From Marinibacterium anthonyi (GTDB lineage Bacteria > Pseudomonadota > Alphaproteobacteria > Rhodobacterales > Rhodobacteraceae): a DNA stretch of 64,000 nucleotides. The position numbers were made by a program, and so were the translations under genes. Positions 50,901 through 58,794 of this stretch are shown one piece after another. The stretch lies in NCBI GenBank assembly GCA_003217735.2, contig CP031593.1:1-64000 (forward strand), written 5' to 3'. Position 1 is the first letter of the stretch; every line of letters begins with the position of its first letter. Under the pieces are notes generated by a model. That model was not told where the DNA came from. It did no database searches and saw nothing but the letters and a program-made list of their open reading frames with translations.

Positions 50901-51373
50901 CGATGGCGCCGGTGATCGACGAATTGACCGCCCTGCCCGACGACGATCTGCGCGCCATGGCCCACTATCTGGCGTCGACAGGCCCCGACACGCCCGCCCC
51001 CATCACAGTCGATATCACCGCGTTCGACATGGCGCTGGAAACCGCCCAGGGCCCCGCCGCCCGCCTTTTCCGGGCCAGCTGCGGGTCGTGCCACATCGCC
51101 GGGCCGGTGCCGTCAGCCACCGCCGCCCGGGTGCCGCTGGGCTTGTCGACGGCTGTGCATGCCGATCGGCCCGACAACCTGGTCCGCGCCGTGATCGACG
51201 GATTGCCCGCCACCGGCACCACGGACCCGCGCACCATGCCCGCCTTCGGCCTGGCGCTGGACGCCACCCGCATCGCCCAGATCGCCCGTTTCCTGCGCCA
51301 GACTCTGGCACCGGACAAACCGGCCTGGACCGGCGTGGACGATGCCATCGCCAGGGCCCGCGCCGCGCCCTGA
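47921..51373 (+). CDS. NicB-like molybdopterin subunit fused to three cytochrome c domains
   Basis: This 1150-residue protein joins an aldehyde oxidase/xanthine dehydrogenase-type molybdenum domain (about residues 1-725; GSIGPSCAVADW, GCFGRNCADDVCGDAALL, GVGESASVPSAAAIANAIYDATG with the Mo-site Glu) to a membrane anchor (about 730-752, GFGAAIAGGLMVGAVGFSI) and three haem c sites: CAVCH at 782, CSACH at 928 and CGSCH at 1054. This equals the plan of Pseudomonas NicB, which passes electrons to the respiratory chain rather than to NAD or oxygen. The haem domains must be periplasmic, but no N-terminal signal is present, as also noted for NicB relatives. Substrate nicotinate is likely but other azaarenes are possible. 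Confidence 0.9.
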   Translation: MNDAAITIWRQGKSGAEILLQVAPNGDATGFNGHVDLGTGLRTAFVQIVAEELDLPPSRVRVVMGDTARTPDQGPTIASESIQIAAVPLRQAAAQARAILADLASARLNAGLEDLEFRDGSIGTDQATAGFADLLADVSVSVELDTAARVKTPAEYRLVGTSSPRVDLAGKATGAWTYVHDVAMPGMLHGHVIRPPYAGRDSGDFIARSLLEYDEAAVAEMPGFVALVRKGDFLGVVALREGQARAIAETLPVRWATPPDLPDLTDIPGTLRDMPSEKRMLTDRGDVDGALARAQTRLTRSYTWPWNLHGSIGPSCAVADWQGGRLTIWSGTQNPHMLRGDIAQLMELPETAVEIVRHEAAGCFGRNCADDVCGDAALLSRAVGRPVRVQLTREQEHLWEPKGAAQLMDVSGGLDDTNTFDVYDFETRYPSNRGPNLALLLTGTIDPAPRPCDMGDRTAIPPYRIPNLRAAVHDMAPIVRASWFRGVSAMPNTFAHECFVDELAAEAGEDPVDFRLRHLDDPRTIDLIRRTAEEGGWVPRTGPRLATDGDIARGQGFAHATYVHGPFPGVAAAQAAWLADISVNKRTGEVTLDRIVVAQDQGLMINPDGVRHQINGNVVQSISRTMGEDSQFDQAGSIDREWGGYPLARFEDLPEVRTLLVERPEDPPLGVGESASVPSAAAIANAIYDATGVRMRELPFTPERVKAALDGAPMPRALPAPEPAPRWKGMAKGFGAAIAGGLMVGAVGFSIKAEIPRIPRPDNIWSAETLDRGRQLFAAGDCAVCHTAEGGIPLTGGRPMETPFGTVHTTNLTPDPETGLGAWSYPAFARAMRDGISRDGRHLYPAFPYTSFAKMAETDLQALYAYIQSLDPVRAKVPQAKMITPVNLRSSMAAWNALYHDPAPFIPDPVQSDLWNRGAYLVEGVGHCSACHSPRNALGAERKGAAHLSGGVVDGWLAPALNGTGPAPLNWSEADFYDYLRTGVSIRHGAAAGPMAPVIDELTALPDDDLRAMAHYLASTGPDTPAPITVDITAFDMALETAQGPAARLFRASCGSCHIAGPVPSATAARVPLGLSTAVHADRPDNLVRAVIDGLPATGTTDPRTMPAFGLALDATRIAQIARFLRQTLAPDKPAWTGVDDAIARARAAP

Positions 51374-51549
51374 CCTTTGTGCTACCGGCCCCCAAACCTG
51401 CGAGACGTTCGACAAGGTCGTCCTGACCCGCACCTGCCGCGCAATGGTCAAGCAGGAACAGGCGCGCAGGCTGGTGGAACAGACACTGGCCGACCCGCTG
51501 GTCGTCAAATTCGTCGTCGAACGCGCTTGCGTCGACTGACGGTATGAAC

Positions 51550-51582
51550 AAGGGGCCCGGGAGGTATGTCCCCCGGCCCTTT
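51550..51582. terminator. Hairpin between the NicB-like and hyuB genes
   Basis: AAGGG at 51550-51554 pairs with CCCTT from 51577, continuing through a GC stem with two bulges to a TATGT loop at 51565-51569. It lies between convergent gene ends, 4 bases from the hyuB stop, and can serve both strands. Confidence 0.55.
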
Positions 51583-51585
51583 CCG

Positions 51586-53325
51586 CTATCGTGTTGTGCG
51601 TTCTGCGTCTGTCGCGGTGGCATCGACCTGGCCCGAGACACCGACCACCACCCCGAAGCGCTGCTTTGCCTGCTGTGGCGTGTACCGGCCCAATCGCACG
51701 TCCTCGGCCACCAGCGCGGGATCGCGGGTGAAGGGGTCGCCGTAGCCGCCGCCGCCGGGGGTGGCGACGCGGACGCGGTCGCCGGCCTGCAGGGGGATGT
51801 CCTGGGCCTTGGACAGGTGTTCCGGCGTGGTTTCCACCCCGCCCTGGGTCACCGTCACCCGGTTCACCTGCCCGTCGGCGCCGCCCAGAACGCCCTGCGG
51901 GCCGAACCGGCCGTGGTCCATCACAAAGCTGGCGCGCGCGGTGCCCTTGCGCAGCTCGACCTCGTAATCCAGCCCGAAGCCGCCGCGATGCCGCCCCGCC
52001 CCGCCCGATCCTTCGTGCAGGGCGTAGCGGTGGTACAGCACCGGGAACTGCTGCTCCATGATCTCAACCGGGGGCGCCTTGGATATGCCGATGGTCGAAC
52101 AGCCGTTCGAGATGCCGTCGCCCCCGGCCCAGCCGCCGTAGCCGCCGCCGGAGATCTGGTACATGACGAAGCTGCGGTGCTCATCCGGCACCGTGCCGCC
52201 CAGGGCAAAGTTGCCCGAACTGCCCGCTGGCGCGGCGGTGACCCGGTCCGGCAGCGCCCCGGCCAGGGCGGCGAAAACCGCCTCGGCGATGCGCTGGCTG
52301 ACCTCGGCCGCGCAGCCCGAGACCGGGCGCGGGTAATGGGCGTCAAGGAAGGTGCCGGTCGGGCGGATCACCTCCAGCGGTTCGAACGCGCCGGCCGAAA
52401 TCGGCACGTCGGGGAAGATGTGGCGCGTGGCCAGGTAGACTGAGGACAGGGTCGTCGCCAGCACCGAGTTCATCGGCCCCGCGCAGGGCGGCGAGGAGCC
52501 GGCGAAGTCGAAGGTCAGCCGGTCGCCGGTGGCGGTGATCGAAAGCCGGATCTCGAGCGGCTCGTTGACCACGCCGTCGCTGTCCACGTAAGCGACCGAT
52601 GTATAGGTGCCCTCGGGGATCTCGCGGATGCAGGCGCGCATCTGGTCGGCGGCGCGGATGCGCAGTTCGGCAATAGCGGCGCGCACGGTGTCGTCGCCGT
52701 AGCGGTCCAGCAGCCGGGTCAGCCGCGACTGGCCGACATACAGCGCGGCGGCCTGCGCCTTGACGTCACCGATGCGCTGGTCGGCGACGCGGATGTTGGA
52801 ACAGATGATGCCGTAGATCTCGGGATCCAGCACGCCTTCCTTGAACAGGCGCACCGGCGGCAGGCGCAGGCCCTCCTGTTCCACCGACGTCGCCGAGGCG
52901 GAAAAGCCCCCCGGCACCGCGCCCCCGGTGTCGGGCCAGTGGCCGGTGTTGGACAGCCAGCAGAAGATCTCTCCGTCGCGCCAGAACGGCATGGCGAACC
53001 GCACGTCCATCAGGTGGGTGCCGCCCAGGTAGGGATCGTTGACGATGTAGATGTCGCCCGGTTTCGGCGCGACTGCCCGGCCATCGGCGATCCATTCGAT
53101 CAGGGTGCGGGTGGAATATTGCATCGTACCCACGAACACCGGCAAACCTTGCGAGCCTTGCGCGATCAGCGAACCGTCCTCGGCGGAATAGATCCCGTCG
53201 GACCGGTCATTGGCCTCGGCGATCACCGGCGAGAAGGCGGCGCGGGAAAAGCTCAGGTCCATCTCGTCGCAGACCTGCTGCAGACCGGACTGGATGACCG
53301 ACAGCGTGATCGGATCAAGGCTCAT
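51586..53325 (-). CDS. hyuB: Hydantoinase B/oxoprolinase family subunit
   Basis: This 579-residue protein matches HyuB (PF02538): DPITLSVIQSGLQQVCDEMD, SRAAFSPVIAEANDRSDGIY, GDIYIVNDPYLGGTHLMDV, GSGGAGRHRGGFGLDYEVEL and RVATPGGGGYGDPFTRDP. HyuA/HyuB pairs hydrolyse cyclic amides (hydantoins, 5-oxoproline, caprolactam) with ATP. It is coupled to hyuA by an ATGA overlap. In this island the natural substrate could be the lactam formed by reduction of a hydroxypyridine ring. Confidence 0.9.
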   Translation of the reverse strand: MSLDPITLSVIQSGLQQVCDEMDLSFSRAAFSPVIAEANDRSDGIYSAEDGSLIAQGSQGLPVFVGTMQYSTRTLIEWIADGRAVAPKPGDIYIVNDPYLGGTHLMDVRFAMPFWRDGEIFCWLSNTGHWPDTGGAVPGGFSASATSVEQEGLRLPPVRLFKEGVLDPEIYGIICSNIRVADQRIGDVKAQAAALYVGQSRLTRLLDRYGDDTVRAAIAELRIRAADQMRACIREIPEGTYTSVAYVDSDGVVNEPLEIRLSITATGDRLTFDFAGSSPPCAGPMNSVLATTLSSVYLATRHIFPDVPISAGAFEPLEVIRPTGTFLDAHYPRPVSGCAAEVSQRIAEAVFAALAGALPDRVTAAPAGSSGNFALGGTVPDEHRSFVMYQISGGGYGGWAGGDGISNGCSTIGISKAPPVEIMEQQFPVLYHRYALHEGSGGAGRHRGGFGLDYEVELRKGTARASFVMDHGRFGPQGVLGGADGQVNRVTVTQGGVETTPEHLSKAQDIPLQAGDRVRVATPGGGGYGDPFTRDPALVAEDVRLGRYTPQQAKQRFGVVVGVSGQVDATATDAERTTR

Positions 53326-55385
53326 GCCGCACCTCCCAAAGTGATGATGATGTTGCCATCCGCGTCCTGCGCCGCGACATCGCCGGGTTCCAGGACGATG
53401 GTCGTGTCCATCTGTTCGACGATGGCGGGGCCGGTCAGCGTGGCGTCGCCGGGCAGGTGATCGCGCCAGTAGACGGGCGTGTCGTGCCAGCCGTCGAACC
53501 ACACGCGGCGGGTGCCGGTCAGGGCCTCCGCCACGCTGGCCTTGCGCCCCTGGGCATCGATCAGCAGGCCCAGGTCGATCTCGGGGCGGCGCCCGATGAC
53601 AGAGCAATTGACGTTGACCAGCGCGGGCCGGATCTCGGGCAGGTCCACCTGGAAGCGGCGATAATAGGCCGCCGAGAAGAGGCTGCGCAGATCCTCACGC
53701 GAGGGCGTCGGCGTCTCCAGCGGCACGCGCAGCAGGTGGGTCTGGCCGATGAACTGCATGTCGACGCTGGGCATGATGCGAATGTCGCTGACTTCCACCG
53801 CCTCGGCATCGATCGCTGCGGTTCCGGCCGCGATCTGCTGGGCGAACAGGACATGGACCGCGTCGATATCCACCTGGTCCAGCGGCCGGTTCACGGTGTT
53901 GACGAAGTCGTGGCGCAGGTCGGCGACCACGCATCCCAGCGCGTTGGTGATCCCCGGCCGCGCCGGCACCAGCACCCGGGGCACGCCCAGTTCGCGGGCA
54001 ATGGCGCTGGCGTGCAGCGGCCCCGCGCCGCCAAAGGCGAACAGCGCGAAGTCGCGCGGGTCTTCCCCAAGGCTGACCGAGACCATCCGCACCGCATCCG
54101 CCATCTTCGCCGTGGCGATGCGCAGCACCGCCTCGGCGGCGGCTTCGGCATCCAGCCCCAGAGGCGCGCCCAGGTCGGCGGCAAAGATCGCGCGGATCTC
54201 CTCCAGCGTGACCGGCGCGGCGGAGGTTGTGAACTTGGCCGGATCCATCCGCCCCAGCAGCAGGTTCGCATCCGATATCGTGGGCCTGGTCCCGCCCCGC
54301 CCGTAACAGATCGGGCCCGGCACCGACCCGGCGCTTTCCGGGCCGACCTGCAGCAGCCCCGCCGCGTTGACCCGCGCGATCGACCCGCCGCCCGCGCCCA
54401 CGGTGCGCACGTCGACCATCGGCACGTGGATCGGCATCGCGTATTCGATCTCGATCTCGTGGCTGACCGCCGGTTCGGCACCGCGGATCAGCGCGACATC
54501 GGTGCTGGTCCCGCCCATGTCATAGGTCAGCAAATCCGGGATCCCGGCGCGCCGCCCGGTATAGGCCGCCGCCATCACGCCGGACGCGGGCCCCGACATC
54601 ACCGTCTTGGCGGCCTCCTTCGCGACGATCCGGGCCGAGACCATGCCGCCATTGCCGTTCATCACCAGCAGCTCGTGCCGGTATCCCCGCGCCGCCAGCT
54701 TGTCGGCCAGCCGCTCCACGTAACGCCGCAACAGCGGCTGGACCGAGGCATTGACCGCCGCCGTCACCCCGCGTTCGAACTCGCGGCTTTCCGACAGCAG
54801 CGCATGGCCCAGCGTGATGTTCTCGTTCGGCCAGACCTCGGCAGCGATCTCGCCGGCGCGCAGCTCGTGCGCGGGGTTGGCATAGGCATGCAAGAAATGG
54901 ATCACCAGCGCCTCGCAGCCCTGGTCGACCAGCGCCTGCAGCGTCCCCCGCAGCGCGTCTTCGTCCAGCGCCACCAGCTCCTGGCCGCTCGCATCCATCC
55001 GCTCGGGCACTTCCATCCGCAGATCGCGCGGGATCAGCGGGCGGAAGTCGCCCTTCATCCCGTAGGCATGGGGCCGCGTCCGCCGCCCCAGTTCCAGCAC
55101 GTCGCGGAAGCCCGCCGTGGTGATCAGCCCGGTGCGGCACAATTGCCGTTCCAGCACCGCGTTGGTCGTCGTCGTCGTGCCGTGCACGATCAGGTCCAGC
55201 GCGGCCACGTCCGCCCCGGCGGCGTCCAGCGCGTCCACCACGCCGGTCGACTGGTTGTCCAGCGTCGTCGCCACCTTGGCCAGGCGCACCGCCGCGTTGC
55301 GGCTGTCGAACAGCACCAGGTCGGTGAAGGTGCCCCCGACGTCGATCCCGGCGACAAGTCCCGAGGTTGCGGTCTTGCTGGTCAT
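53322..55385 (-). CDS. hyuA: Hydantoinase A/oxoprolinase family subunit
   Basis: This 687-residue protein has the acetate/sugar kinase-like nucleotide fold of HyuA: GIDVGGTFTDLVLFD, IVHGTTTTTNAVLE, TYDMGGTSTDVALI and VGAGGGSIARVN, then FGGAGPLHASAIARELG. It is the ATP-binding partner of HyuB. An AGGAGG ribosome site ends 5 bases before the ATG at 55385, which decides this start over an ATG 21 bases upstream. It is divergent from the reductase operon and a TTGTATRCGAACA box lies about 130 bases upstream. Confidence 0.91.
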   Translation of the reverse strand: MTSKTATSGLVAGIDVGGTFTDLVLFDSRNAAVRLAKVATTLDNQSTGVVDALDAAGADVAALDLIVHGTTTTTNAVLERQLCRTGLITTAGFRDVLELGRRTRPHAYGMKGDFRPLIPRDLRMEVPERMDASGQELVALDEDALRGTLQALVDQGCEALVIHFLHAYANPAHELRAGEIAAEVWPNENITLGHALLSESREFERGVTAAVNASVQPLLRRYVERLADKLAARGYRHELLVMNGNGGMVSARIVAKEAAKTVMSGPASGVMAAAYTGRRAGIPDLLTYDMGGTSTDVALIRGAEPAVSHEIEIEYAMPIHVPMVDVRTVGAGGGSIARVNAAGLLQVGPESAGSVPGPICYGRGGTRPTISDANLLLGRMDPAKFTTSAAPVTLEEIRAIFAADLGAPLGLDAEAAAEAVLRIATAKMADAVRMVSVSLGEDPRDFALFAFGGAGPLHASAIARELGVPRVLVPARPGITNALGCVVADLRHDFVNTVNRPLDQVDIDAVHVLFAQQIAAGTAAIDAEAVEVSDIRIMPSVDMQFIGQTHLLRVPLETPTPSREDLRSLFSAAYYRRFQVDLPEIRPALVNVNCSVIGRRPEIDLGLLIDAQGRKASVAEALTGTRRVWFDGWHDTPVYWRDHLPGDATLTGPAIVEQMDTTIVLEPGDVAAQDADGNIIITLGGAA

Positions 55386-55514
55386 CGGACCCTCCTGTGC
55401 GGTCATGACACCCGGACCCGGCGCCCGTGATGGTCCCGGTCTGCCCCGGCAGCAAGACCGGCCCCGGCGGGGCTGTCAATGGTCCGCACCGCCGGGACCG
55501 GCCCGCGCCTTACA

Positions 55515-55527
55515 TGTTCGTATACAA
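55515..55527 (-). promoter_or_regulatory. Box TTGTATACGAACA facing hyuA
   Basis: Read on the minus strand the sequence is TTGTATACGAACA. It matches the second box at 55703 in 12 of 13 bases and is oriented towards hyuA. A MarR-family regulator encoded at the end of the divergent operon is the obvious candidate to bind it. Confidence 0.6.
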
Positions 55528-55702
55528 ATGACATTGAGAGGACGATTCCCCACCCGGGCGGCTAAAAAACAGGCGACTCCGCCGCCGGCCGCGCATGCCC
55601 CGCTGGCAAAGCCGCTTTAACCGGCACCGAACCCTTGCAGCCCCCCGAAAGCTCCGGGCCGGCCGGCGAAGATCATTGACTTGGATCCGCGCCCATGGTC
55701 GC

Positions 55703-55715
55703 TTGTATGCGAACA
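55703..55715 (+). promoter_or_regulatory. Box TTGTATGCGAACA facing the reductase operon
   Basis: The site sits in CTTGTATGCGAACAAG (55702-55717), which has CTTGT/ACAAG symmetric ends, and lies about 70 bases before the reductase start. It is the partner of the box at 55515. Confidence 0.6.
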
Positions 55716-55785
55716 AGTTTGCCGTCACATACCTTACCGCCACATTCGCCCGCCGCAGCACGCGGTCGCAGAAAGGCCAGCCAAC

Positions 55786-57327
55786 GTGAGCGACACACCG
55801 ACCATCCCGGCGCCCGCCCCCCAGAAGATCCGCTGCGATGCCTGCCCCGTCATGTGCTACATCGCCGACGGCCGCGCCGGCGCCTGCGACCGCTATGCCA
55901 ACCACGACGGCCAGCTTGTCCGGCTCGACCCGCTCACCGTCATCGAGAACCGCGCCAGGACCGTGGGCGGCGCTGGCGGAGATGCAGATGGCGACATCCC
56001 CCTCGTGCCCTTCCTCGACACCACGTGGGACGGCTCCATCGTCGGCGGAGACCGCCAGTTCGTTACCGCCATCGGCGCCGGCACCACCTATCCCGACTAC
56101 AAGCCCGCGCCCTTCATCGTCGCCTCGGAATACGACGGCGTCGACATGGTCACCGTGGTGACCGAAGGCATCTTTTCCTACTGCGGCGCCAAGGTGAAGA
56201 TCGACACCGACCGCCACCTTGGATCGGAATGCGCGCCGGTGCGCGCCGACGGGCAGGTCGTGGGCCATGTCACCACGTCGGAATACGGCAGCCAGATGCT
56301 GTCGCTGGGCGGCGTCACCCACCTGACCGGCGGCGACAAGAAGGAAGGCCGGGTCACCTGCGCCACGCTTCTGGCGCTGTGCAACGGCGCAGCGGTCGAC
56401 CTGGCCATCGACGGCGGCGCCGAGGTCACCGTGCAGGCGGGCCAGGCGCCCGTCGTCAACGGGCTGCGCGAGGAACGCATGCGCGTGGGCTGCGGATCGG
56501 CCACCGTCGGCATCTTCGCCGCGCAATGGCAGGGGCTGGTCGATGAAGTCGTCGTCGTCGACGACCACATCACCGGCGTCATGAGCGAACACCAGGCCGG
56601 CAAGGTCATCGGCTGGGAGCCCACCGGCATCAAGATCCTCGGCCGCCGGTCCACCCCGGGCCGCTACTTCCAGGTGGCCGAACCCGGCACCGGCTGGGGC
56701 GGCACCGACATGACCGACCCGCTGACCATCCTGGGGCCGTGGAACCCCAAGATCGCGCGCCCCGGATTGTCGCTGCTCATGGTCTCGACCACCGGCGAAC
56801 ACGCCGCGTATTACGAGCTGGACGAAGACCTTCGCCCCGTCCGGATGGAGATCCCCGACCGCCTGATCCCCTCTACCCGCCGGATCGAGGAGAACTGCGA
56901 ACCGGCGCTGTGTTCCGTCCTGTTCATGGGCGGCGCGGGGGGCAGCCTGCGCGCCGGGGTCACCCGCAATCCCATCGGGCTGACCCGGTCGGTGCAGAAC
57001 GCCCTGACCCGCGTCACCGTCGGCGGCGCGCCGGCCTATGTCTGGCCCGGCGGCGGCATCACCCTGATGGCCGATGTCACGCAGATGCCGTCCAATGCCT
57101 TCGGCTATGTCCCCACCCCGGCACTGGTCGCCCCGATCGAGTTCACCCTGCGCCGCGCCGATTACGAAGCGCTTGGCGGCCACATGGACCATATCGTGCC
57201 GCTGTCCGAGGCGCTGGAGGGCACCCTTGGACGGCAAAGCGATCACGTGCTCTCGGGCCGCCGCGACGTGGCGCGCGCGCCCGGCGCCCCCTGGCCCGCC
57301 CGGCCCCTGAAGGGCCCGCGCGGATGA
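55786..57327 (+). CDS. 6-hydroxynicotinate reductase-like iron-sulfur protein
   Basis: This 513-residue protein begins with a cysteine cluster at 17, 20, 24 and 34 (CDACPVMCYIADGRAGAC), fit for a [4Fe-4S] cluster. The rest has no common domain I can name, but the whole pattern fits proteins annotated as 6-hydroxynicotinate reductase, which reduce the ring to 1,4,5,6-tetrahydro-6-oxonicotinate. The middle holds many glycine-rich turns (GGVTHLTGGDKKEGRVTC, GKVIGWEPTGIKILGRRSTPG). The GTG start at 55786 has an AAAGG ribosome site 9 bases upstream. It overlaps the UPF0280 gene by ATGA. The NicAB-like hydroxylase nearby would supply its substrate. The name rests on recalled annotation and context. 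Confidence 0.7.
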   Translation: MSDTPTIPAPAPQKIRCDACPVMCYIADGRAGACDRYANHDGQLVRLDPLTVIENRARTVGGAGGDADGDIPLVPFLDTTWDGSIVGGDRQFVTAIGAGTTYPDYKPAPFIVASEYDGVDMVTVVTEGIFSYCGAKVKIDTDRHLGSECAPVRADGQVVGHVTTSEYGSQMLSLGGVTHLTGGDKKEGRVTCATLLALCNGAAVDLAIDGGAEVTVQAGQAPVVNGLREERMRVGCGSATVGIFAAQWQGLVDEVVVVDDHITGVMSEHQAGKVIGWEPTGIKILGRRSTPGRYFQVAEPGTGWGGTDMTDPLTILGPWNPKIARPGLSLLMVSTTGEHAAYYELDEDLRPVRMEIPDRLIPSTRRIEENCEPALCSVLFMGGAGGSLRAGVTRNPIGLTRSVQNALTRVTVGGAPAYVWPGGGITLMADVTQMPSNAFGYVPTPALVAPIEFTLRRADYEALGGHMDHIVPLSEALEGTLGRQSDHVLSGRRDVARAPGAPWPARPLKGPRG

Positions 57328-58217
57328 CCCGGCCCGTCGATCGCGCCCTCGCCGGGATGTCCGCAGATGGTCGCCGGCTGCGCCTGACCCACGGGCCCAT
57401 CGACGTGATCCTCACCGCCGAGGGGCCCGATGCCGCCCGCCGGGCCGCCTTTGCCCGCGCCCGGGCCGCCTTTGGTCCGCTGTTGGGCGACCTTGTCACC
57501 GAACTGCCCCGGTTGCGCAGCGCCACCGGGCCCGACCTGCAAGGCCCCGTCGCCCGCCGCATGGCCACCGCCGTCGCCCCCTTTGCGCCCGCTTTCGTCA
57601 CCCCGATGGCCGCCGTCGCCGGATCCGTCGCCGATCACCTGCGCGACGCCGCCCTGTCCCCGGGCCAAGACGATGACCACGGGCTGACCAGCCTCATCGT
57701 CAACAACGGCGGCGACATCGCGCTGTGGCAGGCCACCGGCCAGCTGACCGCCGCCGTCTGCGACGACCCGATATCGGGCCGCGCGGGCACCCGCATCGCC
57801 ATTCCCGCCGGGTCGGGCATCGGCGGGCTTGCCACCTCGGGCTGGCGCGGGCGGTCGTTCTCTCTGGGCATCGCGGACGCCGTCACCGTGCTGGCGGATT
57901 GCGCCGCCACCGCCGACGCCGCCGCCACGCTGATCGCCAATGCCGTCGACCTGCCGGACCATCCCGCCATCCTGCGCACCCCGGCCCGCGACATCGCCCC
58001 CGACAGCGACCTGGGCGCCCGCCCCGTCACCATCGACGTCGCCCCCCTGTCCGTGCCCGACCGCCAGGGCGCCATCGACAGCGGCGCCCGCCTGGCCCAG
58101 GATTACCTGGACCGCGGCCTGATCCGCGCCGCCTATCTCTCGCTTGAAGACACCCGCGCCATCATCGCCTCCCAGACCGCCCCCCAAATCGCCTCCAAGG
58201 ACGCCCTCCATGCCTGA
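57324..58217 (+). CDS. UPF0280 family protein (ApbE-like fold)
   Basis: This 297-residue protein matches UPF0280: FVTPMAAVAGSVADHL, LIVNNGGDIALW, GLATSGWRGRSFSLGIADAVTVLADCAATADAAATLIANAVD. The family is distantly related to the FMN transferase ApbE and has no established reaction. It is coupled to the reductase gene by ATGA and overlaps the next gene by 8 bases. A role in flavin attachment or maturation of the reductase is a reasonable guess, given the ApbE relationship and strict coupling. Confidence 0.8.
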   Translation: MTRPVDRALAGMSADGRRLRLTHGPIDVILTAEGPDAARRAAFARARAAFGPLLGDLVTELPRLRSATGPDLQGPVARRMATAVAPFAPAFVTPMAAVAGSVADHLRDAALSPGQDDDHGLTSLIVNNGGDIALWQATGQLTAAVCDDPISGRAGTRIAIPAGSGIGGLATSGWRGRSFSLGIADAVTVLADCAATADAAATLIANAVDLPDHPAILRTPARDIAPDSDLGARPVTIDVAPLSVPDRQGAIDSGARLAQDYLDRGLIRAAYLSLEDTRAIIASQTAPQIASKDALHA

Positions 58218-58794
58218 ACCCGTCATCCGCAAGACCGCCCTGCAGCTGGAAACCATCTGGCACGACGGCGGACCCACCGCCGGCACGCCCCTGAAGAAGG
58301 CCGCCGCCATCGCCGTGATCGCCAACCCCTTCGCCGGCGCCTACCACGAGGACATCGCCGGCTTCATGGACGATCTCAAACCGCTGGGCCTGCGCATGGC
58401 GCAGGACCTGATCGACGCGCTTGGCGGTGACGCGTCGGCCATCCAGGGCTATGGCAAGGGCGCCATCGTCGGCACCAATGGCGAGTTGGAACACGGCGCG
58501 CTCTGGCACGTGCCCGGCGGCTATTCCATGCGCGAAAAGATCGCCGCCAGCGCCGCCATCGTGCCCTCGACCAAGAAGATCGGCGGCCCGGGCACCCGGC
58601 TTGACGTGCCCATCACCCACACCAACGCCTCCTACGTGCGGTCCCACTTCGACGCGATGGAGGTCGGGCTGGCGGACGGACCGAAGGCCGACGAGATCGC
58701 GCTGATCCTGGTCATGTCCACCGGGGCGCGCGTGCATGCCCGCGTCGGCGGGCTGGCCCATGACGACGTCAAGGGCGAGGACGGGCTGCGCTGA
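58210..58794 (+). CDS. AA_synth family protein (PF06684), first paralogue
   Basis: This 194-residue protein matches the 'amino acid synthesis' family by ANPFAGAYHEDIAGFMDDL, QGYGKGAIVGTNGELEHGALWHVPGG, SAAIVPSTKKIGGPGTRLDVPITHTNASYVRSHFDAMEV-type block (IGGPGTRLDVPITH) and a C-terminal RVGGLAHDDVKGEDGLR. The family name comes from a general guess; no reaction is proven to my knowledge. It overlaps both neighbours, and its paralogue follows directly. The pair may form a heteromer acting on a ring or ring-opened intermediate. Confidence 0.8.
   Translation: MPEPVIRKTALQLETIWHDGGPTAGTPLKKAAAIAVIANPFAGAYHEDIAGFMDDLKPLGLRMAQDLIDALGGDASAIQGYGKGAIVGTNGELEHGALWHVPGGYSMREKIAASAAIVPSTKKIGGPGTRLDVPITHTNASYVRSHFDAMEVGLADGPKADEIALILVMSTGARVHARVGGLAHDDVKGEDGLR

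Larger units (their letters stand above)
55386..55785. promoter_or_regulatory. Divergent control region between hyuA and the reductase operon
   Basis: These 400 bases contain no convincing gene. They hold two copies of the same box in opposite orientation (listed separately), each nearer to one of the two divergent operons, and AT-rich patches near 55511-55540 and 55725-55750 that fit promoters. Confidence 0.55.

Noticed and set aside
47837-51094. A 1085-codon open frame opposite the NicB-like gene
   Set aside because: It mirrors the codon pattern of the true gene, lacks motifs, and would exclude the molybdenum and haem domains seen on the plus strand.
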